DNA from: Ulva prolifera
Taxonomy: Eukaryota; Chlorophyta; Ulvophyceae; Ulvales; Ulvaceae
Length of the DNA stretch: 64,000 nt
NCBI GenBank assembly: GCA_023078555.1
Contig: CM041198.1
Span: forward strand, 1,018,856-1,082,855
Reading direction: 5' to 3'
Shown: piece by piece, positions 23,705 to 40,000 of the stretch
Layout: the number at the start of each line of letters is the position of its first letter
How positions within the stretch are numbered: position 1 is the stretch's first letter
Program-made: the position numbers and the translations under genes
The notes under the pieces: model-generated
Databases searched by the model: none
The model's input: only the letters and a program-made list of their open reading frames with translations
What the model was told of the DNA's origin: nothing

Positions 23705-24768
23705 CTGTGAATGTGATCGGGTCGTCACAGCGTTGGCAGTGGCTGTTCATTGTCTTTTAACCTTCGCCAGAATGAGCTGCTAGAACGACATTTCATGTGT
23801 ATCAAACTAGGCTCAAGATTCCCTAATGCAATTTCAGTTCAGATACTGCATAGAGCCGTGTGACTGCGGTGATAATGAGAGCAAAAACAGTAGAAGTCCA
23901 GATCACGTCACCAGGATATCTAGGCCCAGAAACACGAACCTGAGCCGGTGGCGAACGCCATTGTACACTGAAAACTGTCAGGTACAAAAATCTCCATGTA
24001 TACTATTCTGGCTAGTGGAAACAAGGCCCTGGTGGCGCGGTCACAGCACGCTGTGGTTCGCGAAGAAGCGCTGAGTGATAGCCCGACCCATGCCGACCCA
24101 TGCGTGATAGCCCCACCCACGCGCATGCAAAAAAACCGGCCCGGCGCCTCCGCACCTTGTCGGCGTCGTGACCAACAGCCGTGCAGAGATTCCTCTCGAC
24201 AGGACAGAGCTCCGCCCAGCAGAGTGGATGCTTGTGAAGATGCGCAGTATTGTTTCCGGGGTGCTTGTATCGCCAATGGTATGGAGATGTGCCGGGCGAT
24301 GTGAATCAGGTTGAGAATGGTCAGCGAAAGTCGCAGACGCAGGCTTGAACTTGCACACCTAGCATTTGAGTGGTAGGATGCCATCGCCTGCACGGCAGAG
24401 TAGCTTCCGAGTCCGGAGCATTGGTGTCTGTGGAGAGGCCGCACGTTCAGCCATTGGCACCTTCTGAACTAAACTATACTTGATGCGTCGTAAAACAGGA
24501 ATTGCAGTCTGAAAGTTCTGTTGACTCTTAAATGTCGGCGTCCAGCATTGAAAAGCGACGGGAAAGGCCTGTCTCAAGGACGAGCAGGACATGCACTCCG
24601 CAGAGGTAATTGACTGTTCCAAGCATGTGACGGGGCAAACTCAGAGGTTGATGGCGTCGCTATTGCAGGCCAACTGTACATTTGGGGTCGCCGTACCTCT
24701 ATTCGTACTGGCAAACAGCGAATTCCAATCAACGTTCATACCTGGGCACTCCAATAATCAATAGCTCC
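23705..24768. other. Divergent region with the missing ATG6 5' exon(s) and the SHIPPO promoter
   Basis: About 1.06 kb. The ATG6 reading frame needs at least one more exon here, because exon 23704-23645 begins two bases into a codon. Minus frames at 23920-24444 and 24359-24622 are open but show no Beclin motif. Short direct repeats of the decamer CCGACCCATG lie near 24090-24110. Confidence 0.4.
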
Positions 24769-26136
24769 ATGCGCAATGGCCCACAGCTCAGTATCGGCTT
24801 GGCAAGTCGAAACATGGTCAAAGTTGATACCAGTAGCGGAAGGCCTTTGCACGTGGCGGTGCATGGTAGCACAAACACACGAGAGTTTCCTGGCCCGGGA
24901 CAGTATGCTTGCGAAGAAGGAGTGAGCACTTCCAATCTTGGCACAAAATGTCGACCCATCCACGCACTGCTCTACATATCATCTTTGCAGAGCCGTGAAT
25001 TTGGTTTTTTGCTCTGTAGTTTGGCAAGCAACACCTGTCAACCCATACCAATCAACCAGAACAGTCAATTGGAACGGCCAAACGATTTGTGAAATCCGAC
25101 AACCCTGAAAAATCCAAACAGCCAGGCCCTGGTCAGCACGATGTGCCACGTGTAAGGCTTGGCAGGCTAAGCACCAAAGCCGCAGACATGCCAGAAATCG
25201 GGTTTGCGCGAAGTGATCGGAGGCAGCCTGCATACATCCAGGTTTTCTTCCGAAACATGAGTCATGATCTCGAATTATGACATGTTTGATCCTGCGGTTT
25301 TGATCCTCGTGTGTTTCATCAGACAGCACTGTCTTCTCATGTGGGGTCAGAGATGTCAAGTGCGTCGCATTTGAAGGAGGTGATGGCACGTGCCAATTCT
25401 GCCCGTCTGTTCCGGAAGCCTCCTTCACCAGTTCAATGGACTGTCATCCTGCAGGGGGCTGAAAACGGTCACCTGAAGGGCCGCACATGTACAGAGGTGG
25501 GCTATCGTGTGTACAGCTGCATAGATGCTCGTCCATGCAGCACGTTTGGGGGCTCAGCATCGGTGGGATTTGCCAGGTCTCGGCGGCGGGACGCTGCAGC
25601 GCCCTGTCACAGCTGTATGGACTCTCCAGGGCCAGGATGCTATGATCATGGTGATGCATGGGGAAAAGGAGTAAAGTACGATCGTGCCACCCGTCCTGGA
25701 GAAGTGTTATGCATATAGTTGTGAGACACCACCTGGCCCCTTCATAATGGGCATTGTGACATAGATCTAGCTACACGCGATGCACGCACACGGTCAACAT
25801 CCACATCGCACAGTCGATGTGGTCCAGCTCTGTTCCGACAGGATGGTGGAATTATTTGGCAGCGAACAGAGTGGTGGAATCATTGAGTACGACAGGTCAG
25901 TGTGCAGATTTCCCCAGGCATGGCGACCCATCACATGCCCAACACCAAAGACATCAGACCTGCCAGCGTGGGTGACAGTTGGGCCCAAATACGATGTGAG
26001 TCGGAAAAATAGCTGTATTGGGGAGCAGGTAATGTCAGCCCGGAAGAATCCATGCCAATTTTCATTCACAAAGGCAATGCGATTTGAAAGAAGATGTTCT
26101 GATGTGACACCTGCACCTGATACATACCGGGTTTGA
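24769..26136 (+). CDS. SHIPPO-repeat (PGPGxY) microtubule-associated protein, copy A
   Basis: Exons that keep phase: 24769-24921, 25020-25151, a block within 25323-25670 whose internal splicing is unclear, and 25918-26136. The start is the first ATG in the exon and follows a possible acceptor, so an upstream exon cannot be excluded. Each repeat has a Ser/Phe-x-Gly-x-x-x-Arg element followed by a Pro-Gly-Pro-Gly turn. Seen here are QLSIGLASR and FPGPGQYACEEG, QSIGTAKRF and QPGPGQHDVP, ASVGFARSRRR and SPGPGCYDHGDAWGKG, and finally FSFTKAMRFER and TPAPDTYRV. Two repeats end at the same relative splice position (Glu-Gly or Lys-Gly then GT), which suggests exon duplication. SHIPPO/ODF3/STPG proteins decorate or enter the lumen of axonemal and other stable microtubules. 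A ciliary or cytoskeletal role is inferred. Candidate TGTAA motifs follow at 26175 and 26249. Confidence 0.75.
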
Positions 26137-26567
26137 GCACGAGTTTGGTGCCATGCTCTGTTGCAGTTACAGGCTGTAACTTACAGCATTGTGATTGACC
26201 GGTGTGGGCAGAGTGTTGATACCTGTGTGAACAATGCTGAGGAGGAACTGTAATGATTATGAATAGTATAGCGGTATAAAGATGTGACTGTGTTTCATGC
26301 AAGTGAATCAAGTTTGAACTGGTGTCCCAATGTTACAATTCTTAGGACCAACAGATTGGGGGAAACATGCACAGTGTCCCACCATCTATGCCTATCAAAG
26401 ACCTCACCAAGGTCGCATAGGCATCACAGGGATCAAGTGCGCAAACATACTTTTTCTGCCCATTTAATTCAACAACACCTGGCCTGGGACATGGCACTCC
26501 GAACACCATTGCATTTGAAATTCGGTGTTGTGCATGAATGGGATCGTCGCCCTTCATGATGTGTTGC
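26137..26567. terminator. Shared convergent 3' region with UGUAA motifs on both strands
   Basis: About 430 bases between the stops of SHIPPO A (+) and GAPDH (-). On the plus strand TGTAA occurs at 26175-26179, 39 bases after the stop, and again at 26249-26253. On the minus strand TTACA at 26333-26337 reads TGTAA, about 230 bases past the GAPDH stop. UGUAA is the usual poly(A) signal of chlorophyte algae, so this is a good candidate pair of transcript ends. Confidence 0.5.
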
Positions 26568-30100
<3,533 letters not shown>

Positions 30101-31821
30101 GATGCCGCTGTTTGAATTGTGTTTTGAAAGTGAGACCGGTACGTAATACAGTTTGAGGAAGCTAACAGGTGTCAATGTCAGGGCATACGATACATATATA
30201 TCTTCTCCTCTTAGCTTGCACGTAGTTTGGGTGCAATGCCGGGTCACATTTGTCGCAGCTGAACTTCGCCGAGGACTCATGCATTGCCACAATTGCTTCA
30301 GCCATCATGGCATGCCACGCGTGGTCCGCGAGCGGCCTCGATAGCCTTTGATGAACTCAACGATGGATGTATGGCATCAATGTGTAGCGCGCGCGTCAGA
30401 TCAACGCAGAAAGCTCGCCTACGCTACGACAATTTATGAGCTGATCAGCTGCCGGACGTCACGCTACTATCGATGGACCAGCCATCTCTTGGCACATCCA
30501 GCATGCCGCGGCCAGGCTTCCAACACATCTTGTCCCAGCGTATGTGAAAAATGTCTCACGTTTGTCTCTGTCGTGATGCAGGGCGGATACAGTGCCCGTC
30601 GTGGTACTCAAGCGACTCGCATCATCATCATCATCATCATCATCTACCATGGCATCGGCATATTTCCCACACAGGCGGAATTCCTTTTCTTAAGTGATCC
30701 CTGTGCCACCCTGCAAGCCATGCCTGCAAGCCATGTATGTGTCGCATTGTCACTGTTTGTAGATGGCCTCTAGATGTCCATCGATTTCCTTTTTCCTGTC
30801 GTTTTGGTTAAGCAGCACCGGTGGAGGCCTCCACCCTCCGCCGGGACGCCTGGACGCATGTGGTGTCTACTAGGCGATGGCTTTTGAATGATTGGGACTT
30901 GTTGCATGTGTGACTCTGATATTGCAAGGGTGTTGCACCAGGCCTCATTGTCTAACAAGGCACTTGCCAGGGAGCAAATTCATTCAGCCACCTGCGCCGG
31001 CGCCGCATCGTACCCCTCATGTCGTGCAACTGCAGATCTGGTGCCGCAGATGCGCGTGTGGTCCGGTCCATTTCGCGGAACCGTTAGTAGCAAACATACT
31101 GTTGTATTGAACAATAGATGACTCGTCGTTGCCGTCGCCGATGCTGTTGGTGGTGAATCACTGGTGATGCGAGGGTGTTATTGCCCGAGTGTCCCCTCTG
31201 ATTCGGCCTATGCTGATGCTTTCTGTGGCGCCAGCCAGCATTGTCCGTGGTATGTCCATGAGTCACCCTATTTGGTTCCGGCATCTGGAGGCGTCAGTGC
31301 CGCAACAGTCAGAAGTCTGGCTACGTCAACGACCATGCATATCCATGCACACATAACTCCGACTGGCACAGCTGGTCGGGCTGGCATCTCGTTTGCCACG
31401 TGTGAGACTCTGGACTGGATTGTTGCTCCACAACAAGCTGGTGATGTATAGCCGCCTGCCTGGGCCCGGTATGACGGAGGTTCACAAAGCAGCTTGAACA
31501 CATGAAACATGCTGTAGGGACATGGCATTCATCATGATCTGGACTCTAGATCATGATGAACATACGGGCTGCTGGCTTGCGCAGTCTAGTTTTTGATAAT
31601 GGCAGAGAACACGAATTTTCAGAGACAGCCCAGTCGGCCGGTGGCACCATCAAGTAACATTTCACGAATCTCCCTCTGGGCAGCGTGAGTTGCATTAGCG
31701 CTTGTACTTCCCGTGCTGCGCATATGTCATGTGACCGTCCACTGGCCTGTGGGGGATGGTGCAGGTTGTCAATTGCAATTTAAGTGGCGTGCAGTACGTG
31801 CCGTTCGGCCACGGCGGATCC
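30101..31821. promoter_or_regulatory. Divergent promoter region, GAPDH / 495-residue protein
   Basis: About 1.7 kb between two divergent start codons, both of plastid-type proteins. The stretch from about 31790 to 31990 is GC-rich and overlaps exon 1 of the rightward gene. The (ATC)8 microsatellite at 30621-30644 lies about 520 bases upstream of the GAPDH start. No core promoter motif can be called. Confidence 0.4.
30621..30644. repeat. (ATC)8 microsatellite
   Basis: Eight perfect ATC triplets in the divergent promoter region. Translated on the minus strand they read as poly-Asp inside a short open frame, which is not credible as a gene. Confidence 0.9.
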
Positions 31822-34800
31822 ATGGCGCCGCACACGTGCTCGCTGCCACCACTTCGCACGCGCTCTGCAATGAGTTGGAGGGCCACGCGGTGTTTCCAGG
31901 TCGGTGGGCTCGTGCCCGAGGGTGCTTGCTGGAACGCATGTCCTCCGTTGGCCGAGTCTGCGGGGGTGTGTTGGATGGGAATGCGTGTGTCCGAAGGTGC
32001 TTGTAGACACGCATACAACGAGAATTATCTGGCACTGACGTTCGTGTGCATTGCCCTTTGGACGTGAGCGGGCAAGCAATAATCGGCAGTGCAGCACTCG
32101 GGGCGTGTGTATCTGGATTTCATTTGGATATTCATCGCCTGGATCTCGAGCGCTGTGACGATCCGCGTGCTCGAGCCACATACGGGTTCCTGAACAAGAT
32201 GCTCACGAATTAGATAATTGCGATCAGGAGGCTGACGATGTGAATGTGAGAGCTGTACAATCAGATTGTACCATTTGATAAGGCTGGACAGAGATGCTCA
32301 GCATTCATGCAGTCGGTGCATCGCACAGCAAAGCAGCACCAAAGCCGCGCACAGCTGAAGTACACCGGAACGTTGGCGCTCACAGGTGCAAGGTTAGGTC
32401 TCCTCGCGAAGTCCCATTGTCCGATCGCAACAGTAGAGCTCATATGATCTAGGCCTGCCTGCCGCAGGTCAGGTGTTGTGCACAAGCCCAGCCGAAAGAA
32501 GACACCAGCACTGGCGCAATAGAGGCGCTACTAGTGCCATGGTTGGCATTTCAGAATCAGAGTGAACTAGCAGCCGATGCCCTGGTGGAAGCAGCGGTTG
32601 CTCTCTTCAGGTCAGGATGGACAGTAGAGCGGGTGCAATTAGAGATGACGTTCTTGACTCTGAGGAGCCAATCAGAGGAGATCAAGCAAGTTCAAGAATT
32701 GGATTCAGAAATGCTTTTGTCGTTCGTGTGTCTCATCATGATTACATGCAAGGTGCTACTCCATCTATGGCCATTGCCTAGCAAGTGCCTCCTCCTCATT
32801 CACGACTACATGGCCAAACGCTAAAGGCTTGCAGGAGACAGAGTGCCCCCTCTTTTCAGGAGTGTCAGTGACAGAACCCAGCGAGAGTGGCAGGGCAGCA
32901 GCAGAACAGCCACAAGCATCCTCAAGAGCAGCTGGCTTACATCAGTATGCTCGCCAAACCCTCCAGCAGTATACGAATGGCGCAACACTTCGCAAAATGC
33001 TCAAAAAGCAGAACAAAGCCAGATCGTCTGCCTATCAGAATACAGCTAGCACTCCAGCGTCCCCAGGGTCTGCCCCCCAAGCCATGAGCCCCAATATGCT
33101 GTACATGCAGAACTTGACGAGAATCGTACTTCTCACAATTGAAAGCTTGCAACATCAAGGTCTAGTCCCTCCCAGACCTGTGCTGATCCAAAAGCTGAGG
33201 GCCCAATTCGGAATGGCAGAGGTGCCTCAGAACAATGGAAAAAGGTATGTGCCATGCAACTGGTCGTCCAGCAAACTGATTGCGCTTACTCAGAGTTTGT
33301 ACTGCATGCTACCAAAAGCACCCCATGGATACTTACAATGTCTGCAGCAGTGCATCCTCTGGTGGGGGTAGCAGGATCTGGCTGTATGCGATGGCGCTGT
33401 CGCCTTTTTATGCCCCCTGCACCCCTAGACAACAATGCGCTGGATGTTCTGACATGCAAGAATCGACGTACCAAGCTGTTGAAATTGCAGTTCCCCAAGT
33501 TCAAGATTGGAGCCAACACAATTCGCAAGGCACCTCAATCCAGAGTGGGCTCCAGAATTGACTCGAGAAGCAATACTCAACAGTTCGGCCTTGACACAGA
33601 AGCAGGTGTGGCATGGTGATTCCTGTTTGTACACGGACACCCTCTTTGCAAAGCACTGCCATGTTGTAGCCCAAGCCGATCTCTCTGCTTGTTGCATTTC
33701 CGGATTGCCAGCATTGACCATGACAGTTTCTGGCCGGTGCCCGTTCGTGTGCTGCAGTGATTTCGTGTATCTGTTCATGAGGACTGATCCGCTGCGCCGC
33801 ACAGCATTGATCATATAATGTGAGTGCCATGTTGGCAGATAGCCATGCACATGTGCATGCAGGTCAGATGGCTCGCAGTGCGAATGCTGCTTGCTTTTAT
33901 GGGTGCAGCAATGGGTTGGGCGTATAGCTGGCGGGCGTTCGTCAACACTGCCTTGCTAGCTTACATGGCGGGCGTGTCAGCTCAGAACCTCATGGATCAG
34001 GTCTCACAGCAGGAATTCTCGCAAGCAGGAACCATGTTCAAAGCGGCTGCTAGTGCAACGATTCAGTCAGAGAAGATCAATGCTGAAGCATTCGCCCGGT
34101 GTGCGCCCCCTCTGATATTCACGCTTGCCGAATGTGTCCAGCCGAATGTGTCTACGCCTGCATCACATTCAAGAAATATGTAGCAACCCCGATTGTTGTG
34201 TCTTCACACACGGTCAAGTGTCATGCTGTTGTTCAATACATCACCTCGAAAATATTGCAGTTCCGGTCCTCTCACTACAGCCATGGAAATTCAAGTCAGT
34301 GACAGAACACTGAAATGTGCATGCACCGCACTAGCTGTGCTAGCCCGCAAGGACATTCGCGATCTTTGCTGCCTCTGTGTACCGGCATATGGGGCTTTGA
34401 CCTTGACAGGCTGCTTTTTAGATCTGCTGCTGATGTCTGATCACAGTGTGAGCCTAGTTACTGCAGATGACCATATGCGATGTGCACTAGGATGTTGCTG
34501 GCGCTATGCGTATGCAACGGTATGGCGCGGGTCTTACCACGGGGCATTTGATACGACCCTCGTCAGGACTGGTTCCATCATTATGGAGTTATGAATGTTC
34601 GATGTGATGAAGCTGGTGACTGGCTTATATCCACCTTGTATGTTTACAATCTACTGCATCTACCTGCAGATGGCTGAGCACAGCGTACATGACTTGGGCG
34701 CTGTTGGGGATCCCACATCCTGCGGGAGATGGCGAATCTGGATGGGCATGGGTGCCAATTCAGTTGGACGTGGAGCAAGACAACAGTGTCGTTGCGCATG

Positions 34801-35340
34801 CCATGTCTCAGTTTGTGGCGCAGACCCTCAGGCTTGTGCAGCTAGAGGAGGATGGGGGAGTTTACCCAGAACAGAAACGAACACTGGGGAATGCGGCCAT
34901 GAAGAGTGAAGCCGCAGTAGGTACGAGCATGCACTGTGCAGACAACGTGCAACACTGTTGAATGTGAGAACGTAGCACTGGGATTTTGACGTCGGCTTGT
35001 GGGGTATTGCAACACCGAGACCGAGCAAGGTCTATGTTTGGGCAGCTTTCTGATCAACTGTGAATGCTCTAAGAGTGTGGGCTTGTTAAAGTGGAGCACA
35101 GCAGTCTTGCTTTGTAGCACTGAGCCTTTTCGGTCTGCAGATGCAGAATGGCTCGATAAGCGGCTCGCAGAGTTGAGATCACAAGCCGTTCAGGATCAGC
35201 TGTCCAAGGGGTTTGTGATGGCAAGAATAGAGGATCCTGAGCTGGCTCGTAGCAGTTCTGCTATGACATACATGCTCCAACAGAGAGCAATCGTGAAGAT
35301 GTGTCGAGATGCTGTCGTTGCACCAGGAACACCAGTATAG
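31822..35340 (+). CDS. Conserved-looking plastid-type protein of unknown family, 495 residues
   Basis: Seven exons close exactly: 31822-31899, 32555-32752, 32835-33244, 33491-33605, 33863-34098, 34670-34920, 35141-35340 (TAG). The first 26 residues, MAPHTCSLPPLRTRSAMSWR and on, are basic, Ser/Ala-containing and free of acids, as in a chloroplast transit peptide. Next come an amphipathic helical block DALVEAAVALFRSGW, a Gln/Ser-rich linker, a helical LTRIVLLTIESLQHQGL, and NPEWAPELTREAILNSSALT. Then a hydrophobic segment MLLAFMGAAMGWAYSW runs into NTALLAYMAGVSAQNLM, possibly membrane-associated. The C-terminal part is acidic and helical, ending MCRDAVVAPGTPV. I do not recognise the family. The phase-perfect structure and composition argue strongly for a real gene. 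It is divergent from GAPDH and convergent with SHIPPO B. Confidence 0.75.
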
Positions 35341-35705
35341 CCATGCTATCTGTTCTTTGACTCGATCTTCGCTCGCAGCTTGGCGAATATAATGCATGTC
35401 GCATTCTTTATATCTCGTGCTGTCCTTGCACTTGAAGCCAGCGCTCTATGGCCACTCTGTATGACTCCTATTTAAAGTATGCTGCGGTGGTGAACTGCAC
35501 ATGCTCTGTATCCCATCACCAAATTCCTGAAACTCTCGCAGAGAATTCAAAGCCAATAGCTCTTTCGAAAATCATATAGTCCGCTAGAGAGCATCAAATT
35601 GCTCACTTCCACAGGAGCCTCCACAGTAAATTCACTTGTCTTGACACCTCAAACATGTTCTTGAAAACCTCAGTGTGTCCTTCGTCATAGACGGCATCTT
35701 GCCAT
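35341..35705. other. Convergent intergenic region
   Basis: About 365 bases between the stop of the 495-residue protein (+) and that of SHIPPO B (-). No clear TGTAA on either strand close to a stop and no other feature seen. Confidence 0.5.
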
Positions 35706-36571
35706 TCAAACACGATTCGAACCGTTTTGGCAAGTTCTGGTCGCGGCCCCAAGAGTGGTGCAATCGACATGATAGTCACCTGGGCCAGGCACTGCAGGCC
35801 AATTCACCTGACCTGTGTATGTTTCTGGCCTGGTGCCAAACGACACCCCTTGACTAGCAGCTCCACAGCGAGTACATTCACAGAACCTGGTCGTGCACGG
35901 ATCGTAGCTGCCCGGGCCAGGGGTCGTTGCCAATGATGATTGCACCCTCTTAGCTCTTCTCCAAGTACCTTTATGAACCTTTTCTGGGAAGGACCTACAA
36001 GGACGCACTGTGCCATGCCCTTTGAAGCTCTCTGTGAACAAAGCGTTGTCTGACGCCAACCCCATGGTGGCGTGTGGCCTTCGCGTGGCATCATCAAACA
36101 TCCTGGGCTGCTCATACTGTCCTGGGCCCAGATGTGAGCCGCTACTAGACTCCTGCTTGCGCGACCTCGGAATCAAAATCCCTTTTCCTGACCAAGGTTT
36201 ACCTACGCTGAGACTGCTACATCCTTCTTTGGATGGTCGCAATGGCATTGGCTTAAGCCCATGACCAAATTTGGGAGCGATGCGCTTGTCCAACGACGTG
36301 AACAGCTCTCCACGATTCGCCCCCGCACCATTTCCAAGTTCTGCAAGCATACATCCATTATCAGAACGTCCGATGAGCAGGCGTGTGTGGCAAAGCGCAT
36401 CCTGCACGGTCTGCCTCTGAACGAGCTCACGTGTGGCTTTCAAACGTTCAGTGTGCCCTTATTAGCCTCGATACATCACAAGGATCGAACCATCACGTAT
36501 GGGATGCCTGTGACCAAATGTCCAGGCTGGGTTGGTGTGCAACACTGGCTGGTGCCCACAAAGCTTGGGTC
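35706..36571 (-). CDS. SHIPPO-repeat (PGPGxY) microtubule-associated protein, copy B, 5' end unresolved
   Basis: Two exons are in phase: 36571-36497 and 36340-35706 (TGA at 35708-35706), giving 236 residues; a first exon upstream is missing. Repeat units: NPAWTFGHR leading to LGNGAGANR, then a basic stretch and HLGPGQYEQPRMFDD, HATMGLASDNALF, TTPGPGSYDP, GVSFGTRPETYTG and finally VPGPGDYHVD. These are the Gly-Pro-Gly turns and Phe-Gly-x-Arg elements of SHIPPO/ODF3/STPG proteins. The exon boundary falls inside a repeat between the Phe-Gly-x-Arg and Gly-turn parts. The protein is probably a microtubule inner protein or associated protein, by family. It lies about 10 kb from copy A, on the opposite strand, with two unrelated genes between. 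The two share motif grammar but no long identical stretch, so any duplication is old. Confidence 0.7.
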
Positions 36572-37039
36572 CTGAGGAAACCATCCCGACGACCAGGCCT
36601 CCAGACCCAGGACAAGCTAGCTGATAGCACGCATGTCTACCTAGCTGATGACTGCACTCTCAATTTCATCTGAAAGCGTCTACAGTGTGTGAACTCCGTT
36701 TCCTGAATCAGCCTGGCACACGGTGGCGTAGGTGTTTCCTGCGCAGCGATTCGCCGTCATCGCCCATGTGTAGATCACTGCGATGTTCGAAATAGATTAA
36801 GTAGACTGGCTGAGCGTATCATCATGTAAATGATCTTTGTTCATTGTAGCGCCAGCCCATATGATCGAAGTACGCAGTCCTGGGCTGCCGGCAGCACGGC
36901 GCCGCTGGCGGAGGGCGGCTATTGCTGGTCAGTGAGAATGTAACACACCTTTGATGGACAGTCAAAGACTCTATAGGAGACCTGATCAAGCAATTGCTGA
37001 ACCTCTGCTCCACAATCTCACTTTGCATGAGCGGAGCCA
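36572..37039. promoter_or_regulatory. Divergent region, SHIPPO B / NOC3
   Basis: About 470 bases that should hold the missing SHIPPO B 5' exon and both promoters. On the minus strand an ATG near 36672 opens a short frame that could be the first exon, but its phase does not fit the next acceptor. No other signal seen. Confidence 0.35.
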
Positions 37040-40000
37040 ATGAAGCCTGATTCCAAGAAACGCAAGTCCAATCCCGCGAAGCAGAAGAAAACCCAGGTGC
37101 ATACACTACACATGTGGATCTGTATTTTTGAGCAAGGCTGATACGTGCATGGCTCACGCTGATCGCAATGCCGTAGCCGAAGAAGGCAGCCAGGAAACAA
37201 CCGTCGCAAGCCAAACCAGCAGCACCGCCTGTGCCAGATCCGGGAAGCGACGTGGAGCTGGACGAAGATGACTTTGCCATATTCGAAGATTTTGGTAAAC
37301 GGGTGGACTTCCTTGCGGCTGGAGATATTGGGTTGAAACCTGAGGACGTGCGGGTCAGGTGCTACGCGACACTGTTCACCACATGACAGCACGTATTCCG
37401 GCTTGCAGTCAAGGCTGTCGCCCAAGTGTGTTAAACCTATATCTATTGTTGTTCATAGAGATAGTCATGCAGTTCAAACGCAAAAGGTTCACTGCCTACC
37501 AAGCGCCAAGCAAAGACTGCCACAGCAGCTGCCAGCACGACACCCCAAAGCGCAGCAGATCCCTCCGATGAAGCCGACGACACCTCGGGGTCGGATGAAG
37601 AAGAGTATGAGCGCGAAACCCGGTCGAGGAACAATGCAGAGCAAGCTAAGAAGACCACCGTAGATCTGCTCCCGTTCAAGACTCAGACCGGCGAACTGAT
37701 CTATGACAAGTCAAGGCCTGCAGCAGGGCGGTTTGCCGTGGTGTGGCTCGTATCCGACGCAATTGTGTATCACTTGGTTATGTGCAATGAGCATTGGAAG
37801 CATGTGGTGCTATGCAGGAATCGTTTGTGCCAGGGGTCAGCATCGTTGATGATGCAGCAGGTATGGACGAAGAGGAGGAAGATGATGCAGAAGAAGCGGA
37901 GGATATCGACGAGGTACCATCGACTGAAAATGTTGGCAAGCTCACTGACCGCACAGCTGCGACTGACTCTGAGATACGTGTCGCGTTGAAAGACAGGTGC
38001 GGATCCATCCAGCCAGCACTATGGCAACGTGCACATCTCGTGCATCGAGAATAGTGTAGATCAGTAGCTGATGCTCTGCAATGTTGTCATAACGCCAATC
38101 ATCTCGTCAGCATTCATGAGTCAAGCTGCCAGCAGGCGTGTGCAATGCCACAGCTGTTTCGGTGATGATGCATTTCACCACTTGCCCTTCAAATTCTTGA
38201 GGACTGCGTATCAAATGACAGATACTTCAGTCTCCTCATCAAAACAACGGTCGGGCTATGAATAGAGTAGGCTGCAAAAAAACCATAAGCCAGCGCTGCA
38301 AAGTGTGCACATGTCAAGGGGGTAAAGACCGCTTGAGGCTTCTGGGCGAACATGTGCAGGAGCAATGCTGGGGCAAGGCATGATGCGCTGAAGGCAGCAG
38401 CCACGTACCACAGCAAAACTGCTCGGAGGGAAGATCTCAGTGAACAGATTGCAGTGGCAGCATCAAAGCTGCTCGAAACACCCGAGGAGCAGCTACCATC
38501 ACTGCGGCTGCTCCTGGAGCTTGCTCTGGACAGTGATGCAGTGGTGCGGCCCTCACTCACAACATCTCTCCAATGGTCCTCATGCATGTGTCTCTCTGAA
38601 AAGGCGAACCTGACCTCACTCTATATCCATTTATCACATAGTGTCTCCGCTACATGTAAGTCTGCGCACCTGCAGCATAGGTCATAGCGTCACAATTCTT
38701 TGCTCTGCCAGATGCTGAAGCCCTGATACTGCAGACTCTGCTGCACAATCCACCAAGTCGCCTGTCACCATTAAGGGCGCGATGGCAGCATCATGCAGTG
38801 GCTTCACAGCAACATTTTGACGCGTAAGTTGTTTTGCAGGTCCAGCGCCTTGCGGTGCTCTCACTGAGCAGCGTCTTCAAAGACATCCTGCCTGGGTACA
38901 GGATACGGGACCTCACAGACATGGAGGAGGAGGTCAAGGTGACCAAGGCGGTGCAGAAGCTACGTGACTACGAGCGCACGCTAGTGAAGGCGTTTCAGTC
39001 GTATGTGAAGCTGTTGCGAGGCATGCTCAACAGCAAAACTGCCTCCATGAATCATAAGCGGTGCGACTCATCCAGGCCTCCCGCTGCCTGTGCCACCATT
39101 TTCGCTCTGCTGTTCCTGGAGATCGTCGGTCATTCTGTGCAGCTTGCCGTGTCTATGGCGAACCCTTGTGCAGTTTTTGCACGATCTGGTATGGATAAAT
39201 CTGTTGCATGAGACAGTGGACATATGATGCGTTCTCATGTGGTAGTTGCTTCAGATGGTTGCTGTCGGGTGCTGCAGTTGTGTTGATGTATCAATTCTCC
39301 TGAAGCTGGCCAACACACCAGCCTGGCTCCTGTGTTGCCGACTGCGATGGATCCAGGCTGTGCCTGGTGTCGCGTGGTCTATCCGGGGGTGCTGTATGAC
39401 AGCGTCTGCAGCTGCAGGGTGGCCGTCAAGTGCCTGCGGGAGCTGCTCGTCAGCGTGCCGCACTTCAACCACATCCAGGACGTGCTGCAGGCGCTGGTGC
39501 CGGCGGCGGCGGGCGGCGACGCGCGCATGCGCGCAGATGCGTGCGCCGCGCTTTCGACGCTGCTGCGCAGCGGCCGCCACGGCGCCGTCATGCTCAGCGC
39601 GGTGCAGCTTGTGGCGGACCTCGTGCGGCAGCGCAAGTGCGTGTGCCACCCGGACGTCGTGCGGGCGCTGCTGGTGCTGCAATTCAAGGACCTGACAAAA
39701 TCGGACGTCGAGAAAGGTGTCTTCCTGGTGTGTGCTGCTGCATTGGGTCATGTCCATGCAAGAGCGCTGTCCGGAAGTTGCAGCCACCGTGTTGGAATAC
39801 AGTGTCGCGTGCCTTTGCGTGTGCATCTGTGTGAGACGGGCGTGCATGCATCGTGCTTCGGCTTCGCTCTGCTGACAAGGCCACTGTAGCGGTGTGCCCA
39901 TCAGCGGGGGTGAAATGTATCGTGTACACAGATACAAGTTGTGGTCGTGGGTGTGTTTGTGTTCAGCCCACCAAGCGGCCAACACCTCTAGCAAAGCTCA

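Noticed and set aside
23920..24622. Minus-strand ORFs as the ATG6 N-terminus
   Set aside because: Neither shows the Cys-x2-Cys or BH3-like region of Beclin proteins and no phase-compatible junction to 23704 could be found; left unassigned.
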